NCBI GenBank assembly: GCA_033297205.1
Contig: MU859287.1
Location: forward strand, 1-51,916
Direction: 5' to 3'
DNA length: 51,916 nt
From: Pseudoneurospora amorphoporcata
Lineage: Eukaryota; Ascomycota; Sordariomycetes; Sordariales; Sordariaceae
Within the stretch, counting starts at the first letter, position 1; every line of letters starts with the position of its first letter. The position numbers and the translations under genes were made by a program. Positions 1 to 9,880 of this stretch are shown here, one piece after another. A model generated the notes under the pieces. That model saw nothing but the letters and a program-made list of their open reading frames with translations, ran no database searches and was not told the origin of the DNA.

Positions 1-111
1 AATTTCCCTTTTTACATTTAAACCCCACCCACGCCATTGTTGTCCCTTCCATTCCAACTGTAACCTTTCCTGTACCCTTTAATTTTTTTTTTTTTTTTTT
101 TTTATTTTCAT

Positions 112-156
<45 letters not shown>

Positions 157-1490
157 ACCTCGTGATAGTTTTTGAACGGGCTGAGGAGGGTGGCAAGATG
201 AGTGATTGTTGTGAATTTGCGGTTGGTTTATGGCGAATGAATGGATGAATGTTGTGCAGCCAGGTTTTCAGAAGTCCCGTCAGAATACGTGATGGTGTTT
301 TTCTGTGAGCGAGAAAAGAACATATGATGAAAGAAACTTGAGAGGTCGAAGAAGATAGGATGTTGAGTGGTTATAGAAATGGAAAAGACACCTCAAAAGA
401 TAGATGATGAAGAAGTCTCTTCACGCAACTGGTCTGGATAGGAAGGGTGCCTTGTGTAACACTGTCATGATTCTCGCCAGTCTTGCACTCTCTGAAGAAA
501 TGGCATTTAAGATTGAGGTGTGGGCCTTTTAAAACCCTAGGACATGAGACCTCGGCAATCTTGTAATGGCCCATGTGATATCCAAGAATGGCTGTGTTTG
601 TGCATCAATGCTTCAACATCTTAATCCCTCACCAGTCTGCAGATACCGCCAAGGTTTCGGCCAACAAACACCAAGCATGATGGTATCCTGCATGAAGAAA
701 TACGTCCTCGTTTGGCCTTCTCGCTGACGAGACCGAGAGGGATCGTCAAGAGAATGAGAACTTGTCACGTAACACCACTCTTTGACACTGACATTCACCA
801 GGCCAGACAGACTGTGAGTTGCTCCTTCCAAATGCGTTTCAATCATTGACCCTATCAATCTCTTCATAAACCATGCAGATCGTTGATGATACCCAATACG
901 GATATCCGCTACCGTTACAGAATCCCAAAAGGCTTTGTTGTGAATGATCCAGCAGATATAAATCCCCTTCCGCTGATTCCCTTTGCAACCCTTCGCCCTA
1001 TCATCTCGCGCTTTCAATCGACCCTCACATGGTCTCGACAACGCATTTCGCCGGCCACCGCGACCCACGACTCCCATCCCACCGCCCATCAATAATCAGC
1101 TCCAACCCAATCCAACACCGCACAAACCATTTCAACAGCCAACATCCCTCCTCTCGCCAGCAGCTCTACGAACCCTTCAATCATAACCACCGCCAACCAC
1201 ACAGCCGCAAAGGCCATGCCGCTTAATCGCCCCGCGATCCGCAACACCCTCATGAACGGATGGTATCCCCTGGCCGCTACATCGCCGTGAAACTCAGCCA
1301 GCATCATCGCGGCATGCGCTTCCAGTTCGCTGGCAGCAACGACAATGGCTGCTGTGGCAGTGGTGGCCGTTGCTGAAGTCAGAGAAGAAGAAGAAGTGAC
1401 CCTCCGGTGGCGATAGTGGTTGCTGTATGAAGAAGAGAAAGAAGACGAAGACGAAGACGATGAAGCGAAAAAGACTCTATCGAAGCCTAG
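1..1490. other. Left flank, no confident gene
   Basis: This stretch lies downstream of the minus-strand gene that ends at 1491. It begins with a long interrupted T tract and continues as mixed sequence with no recognisable protein. A minus-strand open frame from about 1430 to 1089 reads plausibly (Ser/Thr/Ala-rich, then a hydrophobic stretch) but has no obvious start and no family that I recognise, so it is discussed as a finding and not called as a gene. Part of this region is presumably the 3' UTR of the 1491-4331 gene. Confidence 0.5.
80..155. repeat. Interrupted poly-T tract
   Basis: Two long T runs (about 83-103 and 114-155) are separated by a short A/C-containing spacer. It is a homopolymer low-complexity tract; its exact length is prone to sequencing and assembly error. 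Confidence 0.9.
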
Positions 1491-4331
1491 TCAATGCGCG
1501 CCGCCGCCTCCTCCCCCACCGCCACCAGCGCCATTAGCTCCACCGCCGCCGCCTGCCGAGACGGGATTGCCCACGGCCATCAAGAGTCTCTTGTTCTTCC
1601 TGATGGTCTGGTTGAAGTGCTTCTCGATCTTATCGCCCTCCTTACGGGCAGCCGACAGAGCAGACTCGGCGTCTTCGAGACTCATCAGCGGCACGTTGCC
1701 GAACGGACCGGGAGCACCGCCGATGTTGAGACCCGCACCGCCGTTGTGACCCATGGGATCATCTAGAGCAGATGGAGATGGTGAAGGGGGCATGTCCAGG
1801 TAGGAACCATGAACATCCGCGAACGCGCTTACGGGAGCGGGATAGCTGATCTCTGGTGCCACAGCGTCGTTGTCATGCGGCAAAGCAGGAGAGCCGGCAC
1901 CGTACATCCAGGGAGCGAGCGAGCTGAGGCCCGCGGCGGCCGGGTTACCGCCACGCTGGTCCGGGTGCCAATTGGACATGGCCTTGGGGAAGCTCATGTC
2001 TCTAGCGTTGAGGTTCAGTCGTGGGAGAACGTACTGGTTGATGTAGTAGATCGCCTCCTCCCGCTGGATCTTGTTCACAGGATCCGTAGGGTACTGGCCT
2101 GGAGCCTGGGGGAAGTATCCCGGTGGCCCGTTAGGGACAGCGCGCCCCTTGATCAAACTGAAGCCACCACCGGCTTCGTGGCGAGAGGAAACAAACGCGG
2201 CAGGGCTGGAGGCGGTCTCAGCGATGCGAGTCTGAAGCTCCAAGAACCGGTCCTCCTCCTCCTCGGTCAGATTGCGAATGCAGTCACCGTTGGGAGTCAG
2301 GAGAATTCGGACGCCTTCAATCATTTTGCGGACGGGGTGACCCGCAAGAAGAGCTGCTTGGTCTTCGTCAGTCACGATCGACTTTGTAGGCGTCATGGCA
2401 TTCCGAGCCGCGTTTTCCCTGGCAGCAGCGTTGCTATGATCATTCCTCGACTTCTCAAATCCGGTGCTTGTCGGCTTGAAAAGAGGCAGGTCATCGATCT
2501 TCTCAGGAACCTCACCCAATTTCTGCAAATCTTGGAATATTGTGGCAGGTGTCGGCAAAGTGCGAGGAGTTGAAACAGCATCCGACTTCGGGGTCTCCTT
2601 CACTCCCCTGGTCTTAACAGGAGAGGCGTCATCCGTCAACGTCGTTGTCTCATTAGCCGTCGATCGGTAGGTGGAAGACTCCTCTTTGACCTCCTTCACT
2701 TCCTTTGGGGGTGGCGGAGGAGGCGTCGGCTCCTTTTCCTTTTGTGCAGGCGTTTCCGGTCTACTGACAGTCGGTGTTACGTTTGTGGTGGTGGTGCTTG
2801 GCTTCTCCTTCTCCTTCTTCTGCTTCTTCTTGCGGCCAATGATGGGCCCGATCTCCTCGTTCGGATCAGACTTGACGGGCTGGGCTGCTACAATTGCCGT
2901 TTCCTTCTTGAGCTGCTCCTTTCTTGCCTTCCGCTGCTGACTCTTGGTGGTCGTTCTGACAGGGGCAGAACCGATCTTTGACGGCGGCGGTGAGCTGGTG
3001 CGAGATGCCGAGACTGAGGCTGAGACGATAGACGCACTATCCGAAATCATCTCGCTAGCAGGAGTTTCGGGTCTCACAGAAATGGAAGCCACAGAACGGC
3101 CCGCGGAGCCCGCCACGCTCGTGGCAGCAGCATTGGCAGGCGTAGAAGGCGTCTCGGCCTTCGGAGTTGAGACAAGTCTTAGTGTCTTTGCTGTTGTCCG
3201 AGCGAGCGGCGAGGCCACTGAAGCGGTCGTTGGCGTAGGCAGGGCAGGGAAGGACGAGTCCCGATCATGGGCAGATTTCTCCGTCGTTGCTGATGAACCA
3301 TCAGTAGCCTTGACTTGGGCAACCTTGGTGGCTGCGGCAATGTTAAGAACTGGGGCGGGCCTTTTGTCTGCAGGGCGGGGTTCTGGCTTGGAGACAGTGG
3401 GCGCCACTGCAGGTATAGCCAGCACAGATGCAGGCTTCTCCTTCTCCTTCTCCTGTTGAGCAGCTTTCTCCTTTTCAGCCTTCTCCTTTTCAGCAGCCTT
3501 TTCCGCAGCTTTTTCAGCGGCCCTTTCAGCCTTCTTAGCTGCCTTAGACTTGGTGGCCGTAGTCTTCGTCGAAACGGCAGGTGTCGTGACAGCCGTCTGG
3601 ACCTTGGGATTGTTGAGAGCAGGGAAGTCTTCGTCTGCCAAAACCTTTGGTGCCTTTGCCTTCGCCGATGCAATGTCCTTCGATAGACCACTCTCCGCTG
3701 CAAGAGCTTGAATATTCTCCTTGGAGTTCTTCTTGGCCTCAGCTGCGTCACGAAGCTGCTTGGCGTCTTCGCACGAATCAATGTGTCTCTCGGCTTCCAG
3801 AACATTGATGGTTGTGCCGTCCTTAGCAACAGGCAAATCCATGGCGCAGAAGGGACAGTTTTGCATGCCTCTTTCCAGCTTGTTCCTGGGCTTCTTGCTG
3901 ACAAGTGGGCTAGGAGCCGTTGTAGGCGTTGACATAGTTGACGTTGCCGTGGAAACTGCCGCACTAGATGCCGTTGCCGTTGCAGGTGTACTCGTAGGTG
4001 GTGCCGTAGATGCTGCTGTAGACGCCGCTGCTGTGGTTGTCTTGGTAGGTACAACAGGTACGGCGACCGGCGGTGTCTGAGTTCCGGTTCTCAAGGATAC
4101 GTGAGAGATGACAGGAGAAGGATGGCCGATTGGCACACCCAGTCCCGGAGGAGGGGCAACGATAGGAGTCCCCATGCGGCCGAAGTTATCGAAGGCTCCG
4201 GGCGGTTGACGTATCGTCGTAATGGGTTCGTCCGAAACCAGAGCGTCTACGCTTGTCGTAACTTCCTCGAACGAGGGTAGATCGTCATCTACAAAGCTAT
4301 TAGCCTCTCGGATGGAAGAAAAAGTATTCAT
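1491..4331 (-). CDS. Large low-complexity protein with a CPFC...HxxxC motif; separate gene or 3' part of NOT4
   Basis: This is an open minus-strand frame of 946 residues if translation starts at the ATG at 4331; an in-frame ATG at 4487 would add 52 residues containing a poly-Val run, which is less likely. The N-terminal part is acidic and Pro-rich, followed by Thr/Ala-rich sequence. Next is a possible zinc-binding motif (CPFC, then HIDSC about 30 residues later), a DEDFPAL motif, a Lys/Glu/Ala-rich charged segment, and a more conserved-looking C-terminal block with YYINQYVLPRLNLN and NWHPDQ. It ends in poly-Gly. A TATATAAG sequence lies on the minus strand at 4429-4436, about 100 bp before the ATG, which favours a separate gene. 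The opposite view is that it forms distal exon(s) of NOT4 immediately upstream, since filamentous-fungal NOT4 proteins can be very long; a splice joining the frames is possible (see findings). I do not recognise a named family. Confidence 0.7.
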   Translation of the reverse strand: MNTFSSIREANSFVDDDLPSFEEVTTSVDALVSDEPITTIRQPPGAFDNFGRMGTPIVAPPPGLGVPIGHPSPVISHVSLRTGTQTPPVAVPVVPTKTTTAAASTAASTAPPTSTPATATASSAAVSTATSTMSTPTTAPSPLVSKKPRNKLERGMQNCPFCAMDLPVAKDGTTINVLEAERHIDSCEDAKQLRDAAEAKKNSKENIQALAAESGLSKDIASAKAKAPKVLADEDFPALNNPKVQTAVTTPAVSTKTTATKSKAAKKAERAAEKAAEKAAEKEKAEKEKAAQQEKEKEKPASVLAIPAVAPTVSKPEPRPADKRPAPVLNIAAATKVAQVKATDGSSATTEKSAHDRDSSFPALPTPTTASVASPLARTTAKTLRLVSTPKAETPSTPANAAATSVAGSAGRSVASISVRPETPASEMISDSASIVSASVSASRTSSPPPSKIGSAPVRTTTKSQQRKARKEQLKKETAIVAAQPVKSDPNEEIGPIIGRKKKQKKEKEKPSTTTTNVTPTVSRPETPAQKEKEPTPPPPPPKEVKEVKEESSTYRSTANETTTLTDDASPVKTRGVKETPKSDAVSTPRTLPTPATIFQDLQKLGEVPEKIDDLPLFKPTSTGFEKSRNDHSNAAARENAARNAMTPTKSIVTDEDQAALLAGHPVRKMIEGVRILLTPNGDCIRNLTEEEEDRFLELQTRIAETASSPAAFVSSRHEAGGGFSLIKGRAVPNGPPGYFPQAPGQYPTDPVNKIQREEAIYYINQYVLPRLNLNARDMSFPKAMSNWHPDQRGGNPAAAGLSSLAPWMYGAGSPALPHDNDAVAPEISYPAPVSAFADVHGSYLDMPPSPSPSALDDPMGHNGGAGLNIGGAPGPFGNVPLMSLEDAESALSAARKEGDKIEKHFNQTIRKNKRLLMAVGNPVSAGGGGGANGAGGGGGGGGGAH

Positions 4332-4386
4332 CTGATGTAGTGCAGGCTTTGGACCGGGGACCACTTGGTAGAAAGGGAGCACCAAG

Positions 4387-4413
4387 ACGACAACGACAAC
4401 GACGACGACAACA
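4387..4413. repeat. Trinucleotide (ACG/ACA) repeat
   Basis: This is an imperfect GAC/AAC trinucleotide run just upstream of the likely start at 4331. If translated on the minus strand it would give a poly-Val stretch, which argues that this DNA is 5' UTR or intron and not coding. Confidence 0.8.
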
Positions 4414-4428
4414 AGAATCGCAGCACGA

Positions 4429-4436
4429 CTTATATA
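4429..4436 (-). promoter_or_regulatory. Possible TATA box
   Basis: The minus strand reads TATATAAG here, 93-100 bp before the ATG at 4331. It is the best core-promoter-like element in the gap between NOT4 and the downstream frame. If the two frames are a single gene, this is only intronic sequence. Confidence 0.35.
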
Positions 4437-4499
4437 CAGGAGGGTTTTTTGTTTGGTCACGTCAAGAATACCATCATCGTCTTCCACGAGGTTGGGAAA

Positions 4500-4998
4500 C
4501 GGAGTCCGCTTACAGCAGCGGTAAAAATGCTTTATTTTGACCTTTGTGCCAACTGAACCCAGACCGTACGAAAACTGGGACCGACGTTAACGTACATGTG
4601 GAAGAGAAATCTCGAAGGAAGACGATGAGAGCTTGCCTGACGTGACCGATATACCCCAGTGATGCAGAACCCTAAAGCCTGTGCGGGAGTGAATGGAAGC
4701 GAAGTTGGAATGCCGTTGGTCTCCTCGAGAATCTCTCTTCCTTTCTCAAAATGCAAAAGACGCCAGTGTATCAGGGGCTCCCCTTCTGAGAAACCGAATG
4801 TGGTGATGCTCGAAAATCAAAACGTGTGCCATTCCTTGATTGCCTCATAGAAACCCATCCCGCTCGTGCCGTGGACGCCGTCGTGATATATATGATCCAA
4901 ACGAAGCAACAAAAGTGTCTCCCCCAAAAAAAACAGGACAAGTAAAAATGATTAACTCCATCGCGCGAAGTGAAGAAGTGGTCTAGAACAGCAGCTCT
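4500..4998. other. Gap between NOT4 stop and downstream frame
   Basis: There is no credible coding frame here. The gap holds an AACCCTAA (telobox-like) octamer at 4668-4675. It is either the NOT4 3' UTR plus the promoter of the 1491-4331 gene, or a long intron of about 690 nt. Confidence 0.5.
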
Positions 4999-7801
4999 CT
5001 ACCATCCCCGATATCCAGCAGAATACATCATGGCGGGATTAGTGTACCCACCTTGCGACTGACCACCAAACACCTGTCCGAGACCGGCATTGCTCTGTTG
5101 CTGCATATGCTGCTGAGACTGCATTCTCGCCTGCAAGATACTCGGGTCCGCAAGATCTACTAAGCCACTCCCCCCAGAGGAGGAAGTGTTAGCGTGTCTG
5201 TGCTTCTTCCCCTTCTTCTTCTGCTTTGAACCCAAGTCTTGGAAGGCTCCAGGCTGGGGACCGTAGAGCGATGCCAGGCCCGGAGCAGGAGCTGGGGTAG
5301 AGGAAGTAGAGGGTGGGTACAGTGGAGAAATGGAAGGAAACAAGAACTCACGCTTTCCCGCATCATGAATCTGGCTACTAGCACCTCGGCCGCGGTTGAG
5401 GAGCTGAAGAATCTCGTTCGTATCTTTCGTGGTGTTGCCAAAAGCAGAGCCAAAACCGTGTTGCCCAAACATGCTTGGAGGGGTGCTCGTGGATTTGAGC
5501 CCGGGCGGAGGGCCGGGCATGGAGCTGGCATAGAACTGCGTGTTGGCTTGACTGTGGAAGGACGAAGGCATCATGGAAGCCTGCTGAGCCATGACTCTGG
5601 GGTTTGCCGCAAGCTTAACTGAGGTGGCAGACGCTGTTTGCCCCTCGTTCGCGAAGTTAAATCGAGAGCCCTGGCGGTTATGCCCCTGACCCTGGAAAAT
5701 GTTCGCCTGGGAAGTGATTCCGGGAGGAAGATGATCGTAGCCCGTCGCCTGCGGACGCATGAAAGCAGGTTGCTGTGGTGTCATCGTACGACTGCCAATG
5801 GATGCGAGGTTGGTAGAACCCTGGCTGAAGCCAGACCCGATCACCGACCCAAACAGTCCGTCGTTGGTAGCGCGTTGAATGGGCGGCTGCGAACCTCCCC
5901 GCAAGCCGAAGTCACGTCCAGGATCCCGATCTTCAGGCTCACCCCCCAGAGCAAGGCTGCCACTGCTCTCAGGCTCGAGCTCAGCTGGTTCGGTAGATAC
6001 CGCGGAACCCTCATGCGACTCCGCCACGCCGGTGGTGACATCGTCGCGCAAAGCTCTCCGCTTCTCACCACCCCTCATATCAAACAAAGGTGGGTAGTTA
6101 GACTCTGTGGCGTCATCTCCAAGCTTGGGCCAGGCAAGAGAGCACCCATTGAGTGATTTGAGAAGCTTTGTGAGCGTGTCTTGAGAAGCGCTCTTGGCCT
6201 TCTCGAAAGCGGTCTTGGCGGATGTCTCAACCTTGGGTGGAGGAGGAGCCGCAACTGGAGCAGTGACCGGTGCCGGTGCCGGAGCTGGAGCCGAAGCTGG
6301 AGCCGGCGCTGAGGAAGCTGCCTCAGCAGGAGGAGCAGGAGGAGTAGCCTTTGGCGCAGGCTTTGGCGCAGATTTGGGCGACTTTTCGGTTTTCGTTTTC
6401 TGGGGAGGAGGTGGAGGATGATGCACCGTGCTCTCGATCGGAGGGAAATCTTCGACGGCTTCTCGGTTGGATTCGGAAGTGACTGGAAGAACGTTCGAGA
6501 TTGCAGGACTGGGGGCGGCGCCGCTAGTGGCATGGCTTCCACGTCGGCTACGGACCTGGGGGTTTCGAGCCCAGGTAGCTGAAGAGGGCAGCGCGGGGCC
6601 ATCGCCGTTTTCGGATTCCTCCTTGCTAGAACTCCGGATCATCGGTTGAGCATTCGAGAGCGCGGGCGATGGGTGACCCGTTTGGCGGGACGCCGACCTT
6701 GAGGCACCACCAACCGGGAGGGGGCGTTGGCTGCTGATGCTGTTTATCGAAGACAAGTCCTGGCGAGAATAGCTGTCCTCCTCGTCACCGAGCTCGTGCA
6801 AGAACATACACTGCCTGTTCGTGCATATCTCGTGACGGAGCCAAGCAGAACAATACTTGGTGGTACCCAGCTGGGCTCTCAGAACCCTGTCGCCATTTTG
6901 CGAGCCATTGACTGCTTGAATGCACCTGGCAGCATCCTCCTTCTTCTCGAAAGTGACGTAAATCCCGAGGGACTGGTTGTGCCCGTCTTGGCTCTTCCGA
7001 TTGCTGATGGATATCTTTTGGATATTGCCGTATTGTCCGAAAAATTCGGGACGCCGGAGTGTCTTGAGCAACTCGTCCTCGCGTACCGTAGGTGTCAGCC
7101 CGGTTACGTAAACCAGGTTCTTCTGAACGACCCGGACGCCGACCAAGTTCTTCCGATTCTCCTTTTCGGCTTCGCGTTTTTGGGCTTCCTTTTGGCGTTG
7201 CTCGGCGGCACGTCGCTTTTGGTTCTTTTGGATATTCGCTCGGAACTCGGCAACCCTATGAACTGTCAGCACAGACGCAGAATGTCACGGATGGCAAGCG
7301 GGGTGTGGCGGCAACATACTCCTCCTGAGTGACGACCTTCCATTGAATAGTCTTGTCGTCGTATGGTCTGCGGCACGCGGGACAGAGGCCATTCATATTA
7401 TTTCGGATATTGTTGAAACAGAACTGGCAGATCTAGGGTGGGGCGGCGGCGTTAGCGTAAAGGTTAAGTCAAAAAAGGGGGAAGCTTGGAGGGGCAAGCT
7501 GTCCGGCCACGTACCTGATATCCGCAGGGGCATGGCTTGAAGTTGCGATCAGAGAGATCAAACTCCTCGATACAGAGAGGGCTATAGTATCACCAGTTAG
7601 TCTGATATGTTCTTGTGGACGGCTGGAGGACGTTGTGACAGGGGGTCGGCTCGAGGCTGAGAAAGGCGGAGAGAGCAGGCATGACGAGGCCATGGAGGGG
7701 CAGGGGCAATCGTCATGGGTTTCGGGCGGAGAGAGGTCGAGCGAGGTGGCATACCAAGTCTCTTCTTCATCGTCGACGAAGGTATCTTGAGAGGGCGCCA
7801 T
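4999..7801 (-). CDS. not4: CCR4-NOT complex subunit NOT4, RING-RRM-CCCH E3 ubiquitin ligase
   Basis: Exons are 7801-7755, 7581-7515, 7432-7320 and 7255-4999, giving 827 residues. The joins rebuild an uninterrupted N-terminal C4C4 RING finger: Cys16, 19, 33, 35, 40, 43, 55 and 58. This spacing is characteristic of CNOT4/Not4. A charged helix (about 80-110) links it to an RRM (about 122-206, core NLVYVTGL and IYVTF) and a CCCH zinc finger (Cys211, Cys220, Cys225, His229). The rest is Pro/Ser/Ala-rich and probably disordered, with KKKGKKHRHANTSSSGG and DLADPSILQARM near the end. Not4 is the ubiquitin-ligase subunit of CCR4-NOT and acts in mRNA turnover and co-translational quality control. The start gives a short acidic leader directly before the RING, as is usual. 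The 3' end is uncertain: a weak donor at 5051 could splice into the frame at 1491-4363. The gene is divergent from the complex I gene at 8916. Confidence 0.93.
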
Positions 7802-8915
7802 TGTGGTGACTGGAGGGCGGGGTGATGGTTCGCGGTGGGAGTGACGGCAAAGTTGGAGGTTGCTCCCAGGTAAAAACGGAGACGACCGAGGTGTCGGGGT
7901 CGAATACGGATGGATGGATGGGTGGATGGATGGATGGAATCCTTTTCCACTTGTCGGTACGGTAGATGGAAATTAAACGGCCGTAAACTAGCGGCGGATA
8001 TTTGGTCTATGGGAGAAAAGCAAACGATGACCTGATGAAACGCCTGTGGTAGTGTAAAATAACAGAGGGTCGGTGCCTCTTTTTTTGGGGGGGGACTTGT
8101 GCTCGTTGTCAACAAATGGGGATAATTAGAGAGAAGTTGGCCGGATGTGGGTGGAAGGAACTGGACGGGAATTGCAGACAAGTTCGAGCAACAAGCGAGC
8201 GAGCGCAGAGCCTTCCAGCAAAATGTCCTCGGCCGAGCGCTAGTCCTGTTCTGGAAAGAGCCAGCTGGCGCGTGTGACGCCACAGTTGGGGACACTCTCT
8301 GGCATGGGACGCTGCCAGCTGCAGGAGAGCTGCCAGAGTGGTGTGCACGACTCAGATCTTTTGATTTCCCGCAGCAGGAGCAAGGAGAACTTGAAAGGGC
8401 TCAAGAGTCTCAGATTCTCTGGAGACCTGTTTTGAAGATTGCCATTGTTTCGGCACCATCAATTCGAGTTTGATATCCACGCTATGGGCAACTTGAATGC
8501 TTCATTCAACACCTGTTCAACCTTTTGGCAACATCCAAACACACCCACACTGTCTTCAATGAAGAACCTCAAGCAGCTTACAGGTGATCGTGCACGTGAC
8601 TTTTGCGTAACCATCCCAGGGGCCAAGGCTCCCAAACGACGGGCGTAGTGGGAGGTGGTACAGCGGGTAATACTAGTACCCTAGCTCCGACCTGGTTGAC
8701 GGCAGCAGGTGGTTTGGCGGTTCAATCATATCGTTCCCGTCAAGTTTTGTAAGGTACCTCTCTAGCTTCGGAGTCCCAAGTTTGAAGCTCCCCACCCCTC
8801 CTTCCATCGTCGTCGAGGCTGCTGCTGGCTGTTGTTGTTCCGTGTGATCCATTGGCGCCCTCTCCAGCCTCACCTATCCATCTCGTTCAGGCCATCATCG
8901 CCAGCAACCTACAAG
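7802..8915. promoter_or_regulatory. Bidirectional intergenic region between NOT4 and the complex I gene
   Basis: This 1.1-kb region separates the two divergent start codons (7801 minus, 8916 plus). It holds a GGAT tetranucleotide repeat at 7908-7938 and no convincing gene. It must contain both promoters and 5' UTRs; I could not pick individual elements with confidence. Confidence 0.6.
7908..7938. repeat. GGAT tetranucleotide microsatellite
   Basis: There are about seven units of GGAT/TGGA with one GGGT variant, in the probable 5' leader of NOT4. Confidence 0.9.
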
Positions 8916-9880
8916 ATGGCCAGCAAGCTCTGCAGAAACAGCAGGGCCCTGGCCTCTGCCCTGCGGTCCGCGAAGCCGTCGTCGTCGCCAGCTATCAGAT
9001 GCCTCTCGACCACCAGCCGTAACCTTGTCAACATGCCCCAAGGCGCCAACCCGCGGCACTTCCCCCGTGAGCCCCAGGGCACCTTGACTGCAGCTCTGGT
9101 CAACCCGGCCGACAAGTACCAGTCCAAGGCCGACAATCTCCACAAGTACGGGTCGTGGCTCATGGGCTGTCTCCCCAAGTACATCCAGCAATTCTCGGTT
9201 TGGAAGGACGAGTTGACCATTTACATTTCTCCCGCCGGTGTCATTCCTGTCTTTTCGTTCCTCAAGTGTAAGAGACCAGTTTGATACTGTTGTTCGGCCC
9301 AAGTGTTGGGAGACTTTGTGGTGGATAGTGTGTCTTCTATAATGGAGATAGCGACTGATTCATGATCCTTGCAGACAATACGGCGGCCGAATACACCCAA
9401 GTCAGTGACATCACCGCGGTTGATTTCCCCACCAAGGACCAGCGCTTCGAGATCGTCTACAATCTGCTGAGCGTGCGCCACAACTCGAGAATCCGCGTCA
9501 AGACGTACGCCGACGAGGTGTCCCCCGTGCCCAGCATCACCCCGCTCTATGACGGCGCCAACTGGTACGAGCGCGAGGTCTACGATCTCTTTGGCGTCTT
9601 CTTCACCGGCCACCCGGACCTGCGCCGCATCATGACCGACTACGGCTTCGACGGCCACCCGCTGCGCAAGGACTTCCCCATGACCGGCTACACCGAGATC
9701 CGCTATGATGAGGAGAAGAAGCGCATCATCACGGAGCCCCTGGAGATGACACAGGCCTTCCGCAACTTTGAGGGTGGATCCAGCGCTTGGGAGCAGGTCG
9801 GAGCTGGTATCGACCGCAAGCCCCAATCCTTCAAGCTCCCAACTCCGAAGCCGGAGACGAATGTTGAGGAGAAGAAGTAA
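8916..9880 (+). CDS. NADH:ubiquinone oxidoreductase 30-kDa iron-sulfur-protein subunit (NDUFS3 type), mitochondrial
   Basis: Exons 8916-9267 and 9375-9880 encode 285 residues; the intron is 107 nt. The N-terminus is rich in Arg, Ser and Ala (LRSAKPSSSPAIRCLSTTSR), a typical mitochondrial presequence ending near residue 35-40. The body carries the complex I 30-kDa signature: YEREVYDLFGVFF, then HPDLRRIMTDYGFDGHPLRK. In the complex this subunit (bacterial NuoC) lies in the peripheral arm, next to the 49-kDa subunit that forms the quinone pocket. The intron falls in phase 1, directly after the FSFLK segment. The C-terminal tail after the signature is short and Lys/Glu-rich. The known N. crassa homologue is the nuclear-encoded 30.4/31-kDa subunit. 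Identification is secure. Confidence 0.97.
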
